The notes: generated by a model not told the origin, from the letters alone. A DNA stretch of 64,000 nt from Pseudomonas sp. H9 (GCF_004353925.1 NZ_SMOK01000019.1:1-64000); one strand, 5' to 3'; numbered from the stretch's first letter, positions 10,488-18,495 are shown. Program-made: numbers and translations.

Positions 10488-11755
10488 TCGGGTTCGGCTG
10501 GGGACGTCAGCGCCCAACCTTGCGTGCAGTCCTTGGGCGTCGTCACTTGAGTGTGGCGTTGCTGGCGGTTGGGTTGGCAGGGGTGGCGTTGACCGTGCTC
10601 GGCGTACTGGCCTTGCGTGTGTATGCCAACCACAATCTGCACCTGATTGCCCGCTCGATCAACTACACCGTCGAAGCTGCGGTGGTGTTCAACGACAGCA
10701 GTGCTGCCAATGAAGCCCTGGCCATGATCGCCTCCACTGAAGAAGTGGCAGACGTCAAAGTCTTCGACGATACCGACCAGCTACTCGCCCGCTGGCAACG
10801 CAACAACGACAGCCTGCTCGCTCAAGTGGAGCAACAGGTGGCCCGCAGCCTGCTGGAAGAGCCCATCATCATGCCGGTGCTGCATCAGGGCCAGCAGGTC
10901 GGGCGAATCGAGCTGGAAGGTCAGGGGGGCAGCCTGGTGCGCTTTCTGCTCAGCGGCCTGGCCGGCATCATCTTCTCGACGGTGCTCAGTGCGGTCGGCG
11001 CGTTGTACCTGTCGCGGCGTATGTTTGGCGATATTGTCGGCCCCTTGCGCAGCCTGGCTACGGTCGCGCATGCCGCACGCCGTGAACGCCGCTTTGACCG
11101 CCGCGTCCCTGAGGCGCAGATCGCCGAACTCAATGAGTTGGGCAACGACTTCAACGCGCTGCTCGATGAGTTGGAAAGCTGGCACAGCCGCTTGCAGAGC
11201 GAGAACGAAAACCTGGCTCACCAGGCCAGCCATGACAGCCTGACCGGGTTGCCTAACCGGTCGTTTTTCGAAGGTCGGCTCAGCCGTACGATGCGCAACG
11301 CCAGCAAGTACGAGGAGCACATGGCGTTGCTGTTTCTCGACAGCGACAACTTCAAGGCCATCAACGACAGCCATGGCCATGCGGCGGGAGATGAAGTCCT
11401 GGTGAGCGTCGCCACCCGAGTGCGTTCGCAATTGCGCGAGGGTGATCTGGTCGCCCGTCTGGGCGGTGATGAATTTGCCGTGCTGCTGACGCCCCTGCAT
11501 AGCCGCGAAGATGCCCAGCGCATTGCCGAGAAAATTATAGGCAGCATGCAAATGCCGATTCGCCTGTCCGAAGGCCATAGCATCACCACGTCGCTGAGCG
11601 TCGGCATTGCGTTTTTCCCGGATGACGGCACGACGCCGGCAGACTTGCTCAACGCCGCCGATGCAGCGATGTATCAGGCCAAACGCAACACCCGTGGACA
11701 GTGGCAAACGGCAGCGTCGGAGAACGCTGCCAATCAAGTAGAAAATAGGAGCTGA
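10484..11755 (+). CDS. yfiN: Membrane diguanylate cyclase YfiN (TpbB-like)
   Basis: The 423-residue protein has an N-terminal membrane segment (~residues 21-45), a CHASE8-like periplasmic part, a second membrane segment (~145-170), a HAMP linker and a GGDEF domain. The active site GGDEF is at 327-331. An inhibitory I-site REGD begins at Arg318, five residues before it. It should make c-di-GMP and promote attachment. By family knowledge YfiR represses it and YfiB relieves that repression. Confidence 0.93.
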   Translation: MIGFGWGRQRPTLRAVLGRRHLSVALLAVGLAGVALTVLGVLALRVYANHNLHLIARSINYTVEAAVVFNDSSAANEALAMIASTEEVADVKVFDDTDQLLARWQRNNDSLLAQVEQQVARSLLEEPIIMPVLHQGQQVGRIELEGQGGSLVRFLLSGLAGIIFSTVLSAVGALYLSRRMFGDIVGPLRSLATVAHAARRERRFDRRVPEAQIAELNELGNDFNALLDELESWHSRLQSENENLAHQASHDSLTGLPNRSFFEGRLSRTMRNASKYEEHMALLFLDSDNFKAINDSHGHAAGDEVLVSVATRVRSQLREGDLVARLGGDEFAVLLTPLHSREDAQRIAEKIIGSMQMPIRLSEGHSITTSLSVGIAFFPDDGTTPADLLNAADAAMYQAKRNTRGQWQTAASENAANQVENRS

Positions 11756-11758
11756 ACC

Positions 11759-12259
11759 GTGATTTACCTGAGTCGATCTTTACGCTTTCACTTCGCCTGG
11801 CTGGTTTTGATGCTGCTGGCGTTGACTGGCTGCCAAAGCGTGCCGCCCAAAGGCCTGACGCCTGAACAGATCGCTTTGCTCAAGCATGAAGGCTTTCGTT
11901 TGACTGACGAGGGGTGGGAGTTTGGCCTGTCGAGCAAGGTGTTGTTCGGCAGCGACCTGGATGCACTGAACCGCGAGAGCCAGGCCATTGTCGAGCGTCT
12001 GGGCAAGTCGCTGCTGTCGGTGGATATCCAGCGCGTGCGGGTTGATGGGCACACCGACTCTTCGGGGCGTGCCGCGTACAACGAGGAACTGTCGCTACGC
12101 CGGGCCAAGAGCGTAGCCAATGCGTTGAGCGCTGTCGGCATGCGCCCGGAAAACATCGAAATCCGTGGGCTGGGCAGCCGCGTGCCGGTGGCCAGCAACG
12201 ACACCCGCGCCGGGCGCATGGAAAACCGCCGCGTCGCTATTGTGGTGGCCTCCAACTAA
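11759..12259 (+). CDS. yfiB: OmpA-like outer membrane lipoprotein YfiB
   Basis: The GTG start has AGGAG upstream and lies three bases after the yfiN stop. The 166-residue product has a lipobox LTGC with Cys25 as the lipidated residue. An OmpA/Pal-type peptidoglycan-binding domain with VDGHTDSSGRAAYNEELS follows. By analogy with P. aeruginosa it captures YfiR and so frees YfiN. Its TAA overlaps the stop codon of the LysR remnant on the other strand, so the two genes were originally convergent and touching. Confidence 0.93.
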   Translation: MIYLSRSLRFHFAWLVLMLLALTGCQSVPPKGLTPEQIALLKHEGFRLTDEGWEFGLSSKVLFGSDLDALNRESQAIVERLGKSLLSVDIQRVRVDGHTDSSGRAAYNEELSLRRAKSVANALSAVGMRPENIEIRGLGSRVPVASNDTRAGRMENRRVAIVVASN

Positions 12260-12391
12260 TCGGCGAATGTCATTTGGCGTGACTCGCCCATCAATAGCGG
12301 CATGTTGCGCTCAGTGACCTTGCGGATGTAATCCCACAACAGGGTAATCCGCTTGAGTTTCCTCAAGTCTTCCCGGCAGTACATCCAGAAC
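12256..12391 (-). pseudogene. Orphaned 3' end of the LysR gene (original host copy)
   Basis: Read on the minus strand, this 136-bp piece encodes a C-terminal tail ending LLMGESRQMTFAD-stop. It lines up with the tail of the intact regulator at 24245-25189 ([16 protein letters not shown]). The frame is open but has no 5' part. It is what remained beside yfiB when the island split the original gene. Divergence is confined to the stretch outside the 45-bp identical block. Confidence 0.9.
12347..12391. repeat. Left attachment site core (attL-like)
   Basis: These 45 bp are identical to 24333-24377. They contain the inverted repeat CTTGAG (12352-12357), TTTC spacer, CTCAAG (12362-12367). That has the shape of a tyrosine-recombinase core site. 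The crossover point within the block is not known. Confidence 0.75.
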
Positions 12392-12438
12392 GACAAGGAG
12401 GGAAAGGGTTAACCCAATGATTACGGGGGCTAACCGCT

Positions 12439-13791
12439 ATGAACGTCCTTCCACAAATGCACCCTGTCACAAGTGCTGTCACAACCCACACGCTGCCCTT
12501 GAGGCCAAATTGCCGGTTAGCGAGTCCTTACCATTACCGACGCCATGGCATCTACTACCTACGCCTTCGTGTGACTGGCAGTGTGAACAGGTCAGTTTCC
12601 GTCTCTCTGAAGACCACTGATCGCAGATGGGCAATGCAGACATCTGGTCATCTCACGTCGTCGATCCAGGCATTCCACATGGACCGACCTGATGCCTCAT
12701 GGTACGACCTACGGGAGCATTTGCTGGCGTTGGTGAGTAGCACCGTTGTGACTGCTGATGACGGCCACCCACTACGCCATTGGGGGGGCTTGTACCGGAA
12801 CGTTCGGTTTACCCCTTCGCCCGTGTTCGCAACTCATGGTGAGGCGTTGAATGCAGCAACAGAACCGGTGATTGCCCCGATGACCTTCGATGTGCTTTCG
12901 CAGCTTTACATGGCTGATCGTGGTGGGGAGCAGAAGCCCACGACCTTGAAGGAGACGACCCTGTGCCACAAAGTCATCTCAGAGCATCTGGACGGGTTGG
13001 ATTTGAGAAGCCACTCCAGAGCAGACCTTGTGGAATTCCGGGAGCGTTTGTCGAAAGGTCGGATGCCTTCGACTGTGAACAAACTGATTGTGAAGCTTTC
13101 GGCGGTATTTGCGTGGGCGGTAGAGAATGGCCACCTGACTAGGACCTATGACAAAAAGCTGAAGCTGACCAAAGGACTGGAATCCACACGTAAAGCCTTC
13201 TCGCAGGCTCAAATGACTAGGCTAATGGGATATGCCAACAAGCTGCCTGAGCTATCTTGGAAACGCTGGCTGCTCACCCTAGGGGCAATCACAGGGGCAA
13301 GGTTGAACGAGATTTCACAACTAACCACTTCTGACATCCTGACACTTGAATCAGGGATCGTTGCTATCCACATCAACGAGAACGGGGAAGGTAAGTCGAT
13401 AAAAAACAAGCAAAGCGAGCGAATGGTGCCTTTGATTGATGGTGCATATGGATTCAACCTTGCCACGTTCTTACGTTATGTTGAATCATGTAAAGTCAAC
13501 AACCCAGGTGTACTTGCACAGATTGGGTATAGAGGTGGTGGTGAATGGGCAAACCAACAAGCAATCCCTAAGGCTCTTGGTAGTGATCACAAGGTTGGTC
13601 TGACATATCACTCCATGCGACATTCATTGGCAGCCCTCATGCAAGTAAAGGGAGTGCCAGTACTCCATGCTCAAGCACTACTTGGGCACGCTTCAGGGAC
13701 AATCACCTTTGATACTTATGGGGCTGGGGTTCCTGTGGACGTGATCGAGAAGATGTTGAAAGCTGTGTTTACCCAAGCTAATCTTGAGTAA
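12439..13791 (+). CDS. int: Tyrosine-type site-specific integrase
   Basis: The 450-residue phage-type integrase has all the catalytic residues. Arg288 is in TGARLNEISQL, a Lys lies in the IKNKQSERMVPL region, His391 and Arg394 are in YHSMRHSLA, His417 is in LLGHASG and the nucleophile Tyr427 is in FDTYG. The N-terminal YHYRRHGIYYLRLRV part resembles the arm-binding region of related integrases. The start is uncertain: GGGG precedes 12439, but Met at 12457 is possible. It should integrate and excise the island at the LysR 3' end. Confidence 0.93.
   Translation: MNVLPQMHPVTSAVTTHTLPLRPNCRLASPYHYRRHGIYYLRLRVTGSVNRSVSVSLKTTDRRWAMQTSGHLTSSIQAFHMDRPDASWYDLREHLLALVSSTVVTADDGHPLRHWGGLYRNVRFTPSPVFATHGEALNAATEPVIAPMTFDVLSQLYMADRGGEQKPTTLKETTLCHKVISEHLDGLDLRSHSRADLVEFRERLSKGRMPSTVNKLIVKLSAVFAWAVENGHLTRTYDKKLKLTKGLESTRKAFSQAQMTRLMGYANKLPELSWKRWLLTLGAITGARLNEISQLTTSDILTLESGIVAIHINENGEGKSIKNKQSERMVPLIDGAYGFNLATFLRYVESCKVNNPGVLAQIGYRGGGEWANQQAIPKALGSDHKVGLTYHSMRHSLAALMQVKGVPVLHAQALLGHASGTITFDTYGAGVPVDVIEKMLKAVFTQANLE
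12464..12485 (+). promoter_or_regulatory. Left pair of putative integrase arm sites
   Basis: CTGTCACAAG (12464-12473) and CTGTCACAAC (12476-12485) repeat with 12-bp spacing, about 100 bp inside the left core. The same pair in reverse order is at 24161-24182. Both copies of the motif lie within the first codons of the integrase gene, so binding there could also regulate the integrase. Confidence 0.6.
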
Positions 13792-14147
13792 ATGTCGGGA
13801 AAAATAGTTGACTAAAAGTTTAAAGAACGCATGTAACGTATTGACAAATTGGAATGTTTCTTGATAAAATATGCATATATTGATAGATTAAACCTAAGTT
13901 CTTTACAGGGTTGCCCAGCCTTCCTTTCAATATTCTCTTGCACCGCTCACCGGTGTTGCTGAACAACTGTAGTTAATGGCCTTTCCTTTCTGGCCTACGG
14001 TTGTTTCTGCCATGGTTCTCACCATGGTGGTACACATTTCTCCTTTTTTCTCTCGTTCACTTTATTGTGGCGAGAGGTTTTCTATTGTCTTTCGGAATAT
14101 TCGTTAGGATAGATGCTATTGCACTTAATTATATGGAGGTTTCAATT
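13792..14147 (+). promoter_or_regulatory. AT-rich leader with strong promoter candidate
   Basis: TTGACA at 13841-13846 and TAAAAT at 13865-13870 are 18 bp apart, a near-consensus sigma-70 promoter reading right. A leader of roughly 270 bases follows before the first ORF with a good ribosome site. The leader holds small palindromes (CACCGGTG, and CCATGG on both sides of TTCTCA). No credible gene lies in the leader; a possible in-frame start at 14001 lacks a ribosome site. Confidence 0.55.
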
Positions 14148-14396
14148 ATGGAACACGCTCGACTGTGCCTGAAATGCAGGGCACCACTAATCAACAAACG
14201 GTCTGACGCTGTTACTTGCAGTGGCAAATGCAGGAGTCAGAAGTGGAGGGCATTGAAGGAACAATCAGTGTTGATCCCCTTTCGTTTGTCTACTTCTTTA
14301 CACGTTGGTTTGTTCCTGGCGGCCTATGCAGCTAACCAAGGCATAGACGCCTACTTGACTTCATTGGTGAGCAATCACCTGACCAGCAACATTTAA
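14148..14396 (+). CDS. Small protein with a four-cysteine (zinc-finger-like) motif
   Basis: The ATG at 14148 has GGAGG eight bases upstream. The 82-residue product begins MEHARLCLKCRAPL and has CxxC followed by CSGKC, which would make a small zinc ribbon, then a basic patch (RSQKWRALK). The C-terminal half (SLHVGLFLAAYAANQGIDAYL) looks helical. The function is unknown; DNA or RNA binding is only an inference. First gene of a likely four-gene operon to 15269. Confidence 0.7.
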   Translation: MEHARLCLKCRAPLINKRSDAVTCSGKCRSQKWRALKEQSVLIPFRLSTSLHVGLFLAAYAANQGIDAYLTSLVSNHLTSNI

Positions 14397-14407
14397 AGGA
14401 ACCTACA

Positions 14408-14563
14408 ATGACTAACAAAGAAATTTACCAGCGAATGAAGTACTACAAAAGCCTTCGGTCAGCAGCAGCCAGTACAGGCAATAGAAGTGAGCATCAACGA
14501 TGCAATGATGTTCTCGAACTGTTGTCTACGCAGATTATAGCAGGAGCAAGGTATGAACGTTGA
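14408..14563 (+). CDS. Small hypothetical protein (51 residues)
   Basis: The ORF MTNKEIYQRMKYYKSLRSAA and onward has AAGGAA seven bases before its ATG. It starts 11 bp after the previous stop and its stop overlaps the start region of the next gene. The tight packing and ribosome site argue that it is translated. The product is basic and probably helical. No family recognised. Confidence 0.6.
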   Translation: MTNKEIYQRMKYYKSLRSAAASTGNRSEHQRCNDVLELLSTQIIAGARYER

Positions 14564-14789
14564 TTCATTAATCAAAGGAGTTCTGCGTGCAAACGCTAAT
14601 CGTGAAAAAAGGCAGTCCAAGCAACACACAAACACTGTGAGCAAGCCAGCCAGCGTTGAGCCAGTGTCAAGTGAGCATGCATCAGTGTTGGCTGTCGCGC
14701 CCACGTTTGATCTGGAGCTATACCGTATTGAAATAATTAGCAAAGCTATTGCACACATCATGAACAATCAACAAGAAGGAAATGAATAA
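14553..14789 (+). CDS. Small hypothetical protein (78 residues)
   Basis: AGGAG lies before the ATG at 14553, and the reading frame overlaps the end of the 51-residue ORF by 11 bp. The product has a very basic N-terminal third (RANANREKRQSKQ), a Ser/Val-rich middle and a helical C-terminus. It ends immediately before the next ATG. Not recognised. Confidence 0.6.
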   Translation: MNVDSLIKGVLRANANREKRQSKQHTNTVSKPASVEPVSSEHASVLAVAPTFDLELYRIEIISKAIAHIMNNQQEGNE

Positions 14790-15269
14790 ATGAAAGAAGA
14801 AAAAATCATTATCAAAGGAACACCCCCTGCATGGGATCAAGCTGAGTATGAGCGTCGGGTGGAGGAGTGGGTTAGGGTTTATCGAGGTACTGAGAAGTCA
14901 ATGGAACTTGTGAGCGGGAGTCTCGGTCATGAATTTCTACAAGCGGTGATCGACAAAGCAAACCAAGGTTACACAATCACTCACACCAAACGTCTAAACC
15001 ACGGAGAGCTTTACCACTCTACTTTCATGGTGAAACCTCAGTCAATGCAAGAAGAGGATATTGCCAATATTAGGGTAGAGCAAAAGCAAAAATACGTTGC
15101 TCACCTAGAAGCTGAACATGCACGATATCAGGACTTGCTCAGACAGCAATTGATTCAAACGAGGCAAGAGAAGGAAGCTAAGGCCGCCGAACTAGTAGAG
15201 GCAAAGAAGCTAGCCGAGATCGAAAAAGAGGTTCTGGCTTGCTACAAACCATTGGTCATCCCTAAATGA
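14790..15269 (+). CDS. Hypothetical protein with C-terminal coiled coil
   Basis: The 159-residue product starts right after the previous stop, with AAGGAAATGAATAA as ribosome site. Residues ~100-150 are dominated by Glu, Lys, Ala and Gln (HARYQDLLRQQLIQTRQEKE) and read as a coiled coil. The N-terminal part has an EYERRVEEWVRVYRG segment. It is the last gene of the small-ORF operon and is followed by a hairpin. No function can be assigned. Confidence 0.65.
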   Translation: MKEEKIIIKGTPPAWDQAEYERRVEEWVRVYRGTEKSMELVSGSLGHEFLQAVIDKANQGYTITHTKRLNHGELYHSTFMVKPQSMQEEDIANIRVEQKQKYVAHLEAEHARYQDLLRQQLIQTRQEKEAKAAELVEAKKLAEIEKEVLACYKPLVIPK

Positions 15270-15313
15270 CGATCAACGAGAGCTAGGGTCAATAACAATG
15301 GACAAAACAGGAG

Positions 15314-15354
15314 GCTTCCTACTGGTTAACGCTTGTAGGAAGCTTATTTGTTTC
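15314..15354 (+). terminator. Probable terminator of the small-ORF operon
   Basis: GCTTCCTAC (15314-15322) and GTAGGAAGC (15335-15343) form a 9-bp stem with a 12-nt loop. The tail TTATTTGTTTCT follows. The T-run is interrupted, so efficiency is uncertain. Confidence 0.6.
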
Positions 15355-15830
15355 TCAAGAACATTCGTTTCACCCCGATAACCATTGGAGAAGATGGTGA
15401 TGGTGTTAACCACACATGATGTTCGCACTGAAAACTTTGTTATTCCTCAACGGATAAGACGTTTAATCTCAGTTCTTTAGGGATTGTTATGGATGATGGC
15501 TCTGTAACGCTCGCTGATGAGGCTAGGAGAGCTTTTCTTTGATTTGACACCCTAGGGTAGCGGGGAAAGGTTAGCGTCGCTAAATGGGCTTAGCTTTGCA
15601 TCAAAGGAAAGAACCTGAATCTAATTGATAATTGCTTGCATCCATGGCTTTGATTCTGTATAATGCGCACCCTCATTCCGGCACACCATTCTCCACGCGA
15701 CCGCTTTCGTTAAACGAACTGCGCATCGTAGGGGTTTTGCCGTGCCTGCGATTTGAGCAATTACACCCACACCAAACGGCACCACCGAGAGGAATGCCTA
15801 TGAACTGAAACCGACAATAGAGGAGCTACA
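15355..15830 (+). promoter_or_regulatory. Long intergenic region with promoter and structured leader
   Basis: A TATAAT at 15659-15664 has TTGCAT 17 bp upstream, giving a promoter for the HTH gene with a ~160-nt leader. The leader can form TTCGTT/AACGAA (about 15707-15719) and ATCGTAGG (15725-15732) paired with CCTGCGAT (15745-15752, one G-U). Such hairpins could act as a translational control or replication-control RNA. Between 15355 and 15635 nothing else was recognised. Confidence 0.5.
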
Positions 15831-16640
15831 ATGGAGATTCAAAATACCGCTGCTTCAAAATCCTTTGACAGCGAGCGCGCTGCAAACGATGAAGCACGCA
15901 CCGAGAAAGTCTTGGCATTGCACTTGAAAGGTATGTCTCGTCGGAAAATTTCTGCCGCCACAGGTGAAACTGAACATTTCATCCGCAAGGTAGTTGAAGG
16001 GGTTCCTGTAACTGACAAGCTACCGACAACGGCGTTCGACAAGTCAGTAAAGCGAGCCTACGAACTTTCCACCCGAGAGCAAGGGGTGAAAGATTACGAA
16101 CTCCGTGGTGTTTTGCATTCTGAATATGGTTGTACGTGGAACTCTTCTGAAGGGCGCTACGAAAGCCGGTTTGACAAAGACAACATCAAGCGAGTCAAAG
16201 GGAAGGTTCGGGATCAGGCGGTCACCAATGGCCAAAATGCCAAGTTCATTCCCGACTGGATTGATTATTCAGCTCCAACTGCAAGCCGCGTAGCTCTTGA
16301 GCAAGCTGCGAACGTGCTTTCTTCCCGCCTTGATGAACTGATGAATGAATTCATGTTTGAGTTTAGCGACAATGACAGCAGCGAAGCTGTGAGCAAGCAA
16401 CGATTCGCAGCTCGGCGTCATGTCCTCAAGCTTATGAGCGGGCTTGGCCAAGAACCTATCCCCGCACTGCTCGAACGAACAAAAAATGTCACTGATACTC
16501 TTGATAGTAGCTTTGACAGCCCAGCTTTGCAGCAAGCCGTTCGGCGGAAGTCTGTCGATAAATTCATTCCTGAACCCAACACACGTGACTACTTCCTTGA
16601 CTTCGTTCAGGAACAAGGGTGGTTGAGAGTGGCGGCATGA
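15831..16640 (+). CDS. Helix-turn-helix DNA-binding protein of unknown function
   Basis: GAGGAG lies upstream of the ATG. The 269-residue product has a likely HTH at residues ~24-57, with LHLKGMSRRKISAATGETEH followed by FIRKVVEG, as in resolvase- or ParB-type HTHs. The rest is mixed helical with no recognised catalytic motif. Its place between a structured leader and a dense palindrome cluster would suit a replication initiator or segregation factor, but this is only inferred from position. Confidence 0.65.
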   Translation: MEIQNTAASKSFDSERAANDEARTEKVLALHLKGMSRRKISAATGETEHFIRKVVEGVPVTDKLPTTAFDKSVKRAYELSTREQGVKDYELRGVLHSEYGCTWNSSEGRYESRFDKDNIKRVKGKVRDQAVTNGQNAKFIPDWIDYSAPTASRVALEQAANVLSSRLDELMNEFMFEFSDNDSSEAVSKQRFAARRHVLKLMSGLGQEPIPALLERTKNVTDTLDSSFDSPALQQAVRRKSVDKFIPEPNTRDYFLDFVQEQGWLRVAA

Positions 16641-17059
16641 TCGCCCATTCACCCAGTCGCGCCCCCCATACCTTAGAGTGGGCGAGAAGGTGTGAGCGAA
16701 GCGGATTTGGTTTCTTGTCCGTTGAACGGACGGTAGGTTTTCTTCAGGGTGGCCACCCTGTGTAGATGTGTGACGGGTCATAAAAAGAGAGATGGGTAAG
16801 AAACCCATCAGAACCTAAAAGCATGAATACTCTGTGTGTACACACAGGATGGTTGAAGTTTCTGTGCTATAGCACAGAAGAAGATCAAGAGCAGGACAGG
16901 CTTCGCTGATCTGTCTTCCTAGAGCATTCGCCTGTCGGCTCACTGCGGACACTAGGTCTATAGTGGCAGCCATGTGACCGTTTACGGTCAATGAATCACC
17001 TCTACCGCACAGGGTGATGACTGCCACCTTCCTTGCGCATGCAAGAAATCTACTATTCT
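16641..17059. repeat. Cluster of about ten unrelated palindromes
   Basis: This stretch lies between two converging genes and contains many inverted repeats. TCGCCCA/TGGGCGA is at 16641-16685. GTCCGTT-G-AACGGAC is at 16717-16731 and CAGGGTGG|CCACCCTG at 16745-16760. GATGGGT/ACCCATC is at 16791-16809, CTGTGTGT|ACACACAG at 16832-16847 and TTCTGTGCTA|TAGCACAGAA at 16860-16879. AGATCA/TGATCT is at 16882-16912. GTGGCAG/CTGCCAC (16963-17027) encloses TGACCGT/ACGGTCA and ATCACC/GGTGAT. CTTGC/GCAAG is at 17032-17045. On the minus strand the 16791-16809 hairpin is followed by TCTCTTTTT and could end transcription. No credible ORF. It could be an origin, a packaging or recombination site, or a folded RNA. 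Confidence 0.7.
16832..16877. promoter_or_regulatory. Two CTGT-N8-ACAG sites (LexA-like)
   Basis: CTGT-GTGTACAC-ACAG (16832-16847) and CTGT-GCTATAGC-ACAG (16862-16877) match the LexA box pattern CTGT-N8-ACAG and are themselves perfect palindromes, 30 bp centre to centre. The natural LexA box is AT-rich inside, so the match is partial. No gene start lies close on either strand. Confidence 0.4.
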
Positions 17060-17482
17060 TCAGTAAGACGATGGACGTATGTCCAACATCGGTTGGAAGG
17101 CAATTCGGAACGTTTGGTTTTCACCAATCTGCAACCACGTCGCAACTTCCCTTTTGAATTGGGTATTCTGTGAGCATGGCCCCGCTCCTTGTGGGTCCGC
17201 TCCTACACCGATAAGTCTTCTACCCGGCTTTATGTGGAAGCTTGCCTTTTCGTTATTGTCCAGTCGTGCAACGAGTTGCCCGTCAACGAATATCCCGAAA
17301 AAACAGTGACCGGCTTGGGCAGCGCTTTCACGCACAACAGTGACAGTCGCGTCCTTACCATGTTCTTCGGTTTGAAGTGCCAGCAATCGGTTGCCCGGTG
17401 CAGGTAAAGCTTCACCAACCGTTGGCGGGGCTGCACAGCCGCTCAGCGTTGCAATAATGACAGCGGTAATCAATGGTCGCAT
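17060..17482 (-). CDS. Small putative lipoprotein
   Basis: Start chosen at 17482, where AGGAAAGGA lies just upstream; an earlier Met at 17503 has no ribosome site. The 140-residue product begins MRPLITAVIIATLSGCAAPP with the lipobox LSGC (Cys16). The mature part has CFFGIFVDGQLVARLDNNEK, ASFHIKPG and a GPCSQNTQF region, resembling small surface lipoproteins of the DUF2846 sort. Function unknown. Within an integrated element it could alter the cell surface. Confidence 0.7.
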   Translation of the reverse strand: MRPLITAVIIATLSGCAAPPTVGEALPAPGNRLLALQTEEHGKDATVTVVRESAAQAGHCFFGIFVDGQLVARLDNNEKASFHIKPGRRLIGVGADPQGAGPCSQNTQFKREVATWLQIGENQTFRIAFQPMLDIRPSSY

Positions 17483-17554
17483 GAATCCTTTCCTTTTGAT
17501 CATAAATATACAAATACTATTTGATTATCACACATAGGAAGTCGTAAAAACCGA

Positions 17555-17908
17555 TTAAATGTTTTTCTCCCTCATACACTTTGCGCGCTGACTTTCTGCG
17601 AAGTCATGAGCGACAAGACCAGCACGCTCAGGACTTGAAAGTTCTACCGTGAAAGCTTCGTCGATCAACCTGTACTGAGTCATACGACTATTAATATCTG
17701 CCATATGATTGTCTACCATCTCCTTCAACTTATATTTTGGCGTGGAGAGTTGGCGAAGCTCCATCGTACTATATGCTTGGTAGCGCATTGCGTCACACAG
17801 TGCTGCCACCGCTTCAGTTTCAGATTGAGAACCGCTATTTTGAGTGGCATACACCGGGGCATTGGTTATACAGAGAATAGCCAGTAAGAGCGCGTTTTTT
17901 GCTTTCAT
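17555..17908 (-). CDS. Small exported protein
   Basis: AAGGAG lies before the ATG. The 117-residue product begins with a clear signal peptide (MKAKNALLLAILCITNAPVYA). The mature part is helical with two cysteines (AALCDAMRYQ near the start, RAKCMREKNI at the end) that could form a disulfide. It lies on the same strand upstream of the lipoprotein gene, 72 bp apart. No family recognised. Confidence 0.65.
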   Translation of the reverse strand: MKAKNALLLAILCITNAPVYATQNSGSQSETEAVAALCDAMRYQAYSTMELRQLSTPKYKLKEMVDNHMADINSRMTQYRLIDEAFTVELSSPERAGLVAHDFAESQRAKCMREKNI

Positions 17909-18061
17909 AAAAACTCCTTTTTAAAGAGACCTCTGGCCGTGAGGTGTCCATTGGTGGCTGCCGCATCTGGTCATAGAAACGGAGAAAGTAAGATTATCCC
18001 TTTTTCAGATATCCGAAAAGGGGATATAGCTTGGCGAGCTACCCCTTGTAGCCATTCGACC

Positions 18062-18313
18062 ATGCCCAAAACGATCTATCGACCGGAGCACCAAGCCCTA
18101 TTGAACCTCCTGAAGAGGTACCGGGCAGAGGCTGGATTGACACAGGTGCAGTGCTCAAAGGCGCTGAACCGCCCTCAATCGTTCATGAGCGATGTGGAGA
18201 ACGGAACACGGCGTCTGGACATCGTGCAGCTTCGTGACCTATGTGCGGTGCTTGGAATCAGTCTGATGGAACTGGTACAGGAGCTAGAGATAGCAATAAA
18301 AGCAGGCTCTTGA
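18062..18313 (+). CDS. XRE-family transcriptional regulator
   Basis: The 83-residue product is a single Cro/C1-type HTH. KRYRAEAGLTQVQCSKALNR, then PQSFMSDVENGTRRLDIVQL, is the classic five-helix pattern. An in-frame upstream extension to 17939 has no ribosome site and is ignored. It lies near the 402-residue HEPN-like gene, which is on the opposite strand with its 3' end facing it, so it may regulate that gene, its own promoter or the island. Confidence 0.85.
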   Translation: MPKTIYRPEHQALLNLLKRYRAEAGLTQVQCSKALNRPQSFMSDVENGTRRLDIVQLRDLCAVLGISLMELVQELEIAIKAGS

Positions 18314-18495
18314 ATGAGTCAACACGCCAAAGTGCAGGCTCAACGTCGATCAAGTGACACTACGCTTGGATGGGAATACCATAGGAACTCCGAACTGAAT
18401 GCAGAATGTACTGCCTGACTATCGTCTCGGCACCACCATTCAGCTCGAAAGGTGCGATACCTACTTTCAATCCTGGGAATCTGTGGTAAGCGGTT

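Noticed and set aside
12417..12620. 67-codon frame at the left end of the island
   Set aside because: Overlaps the integrase in another frame and lacks a credible ribosome site.
16269..17027. Minus-strand frames of 179 and 70 codons near the LexA-like sites
   Set aside because: No ribosome sites; one is antisense to the HTH gene and the other runs through the palindromes. Kept only as a possible transcribed region.
16641..17059. Palindrome cluster as a retron or group II intron RNA
   Set aside because: No reverse transcriptase gene is in the island and no msr/msd-like layout is visible.
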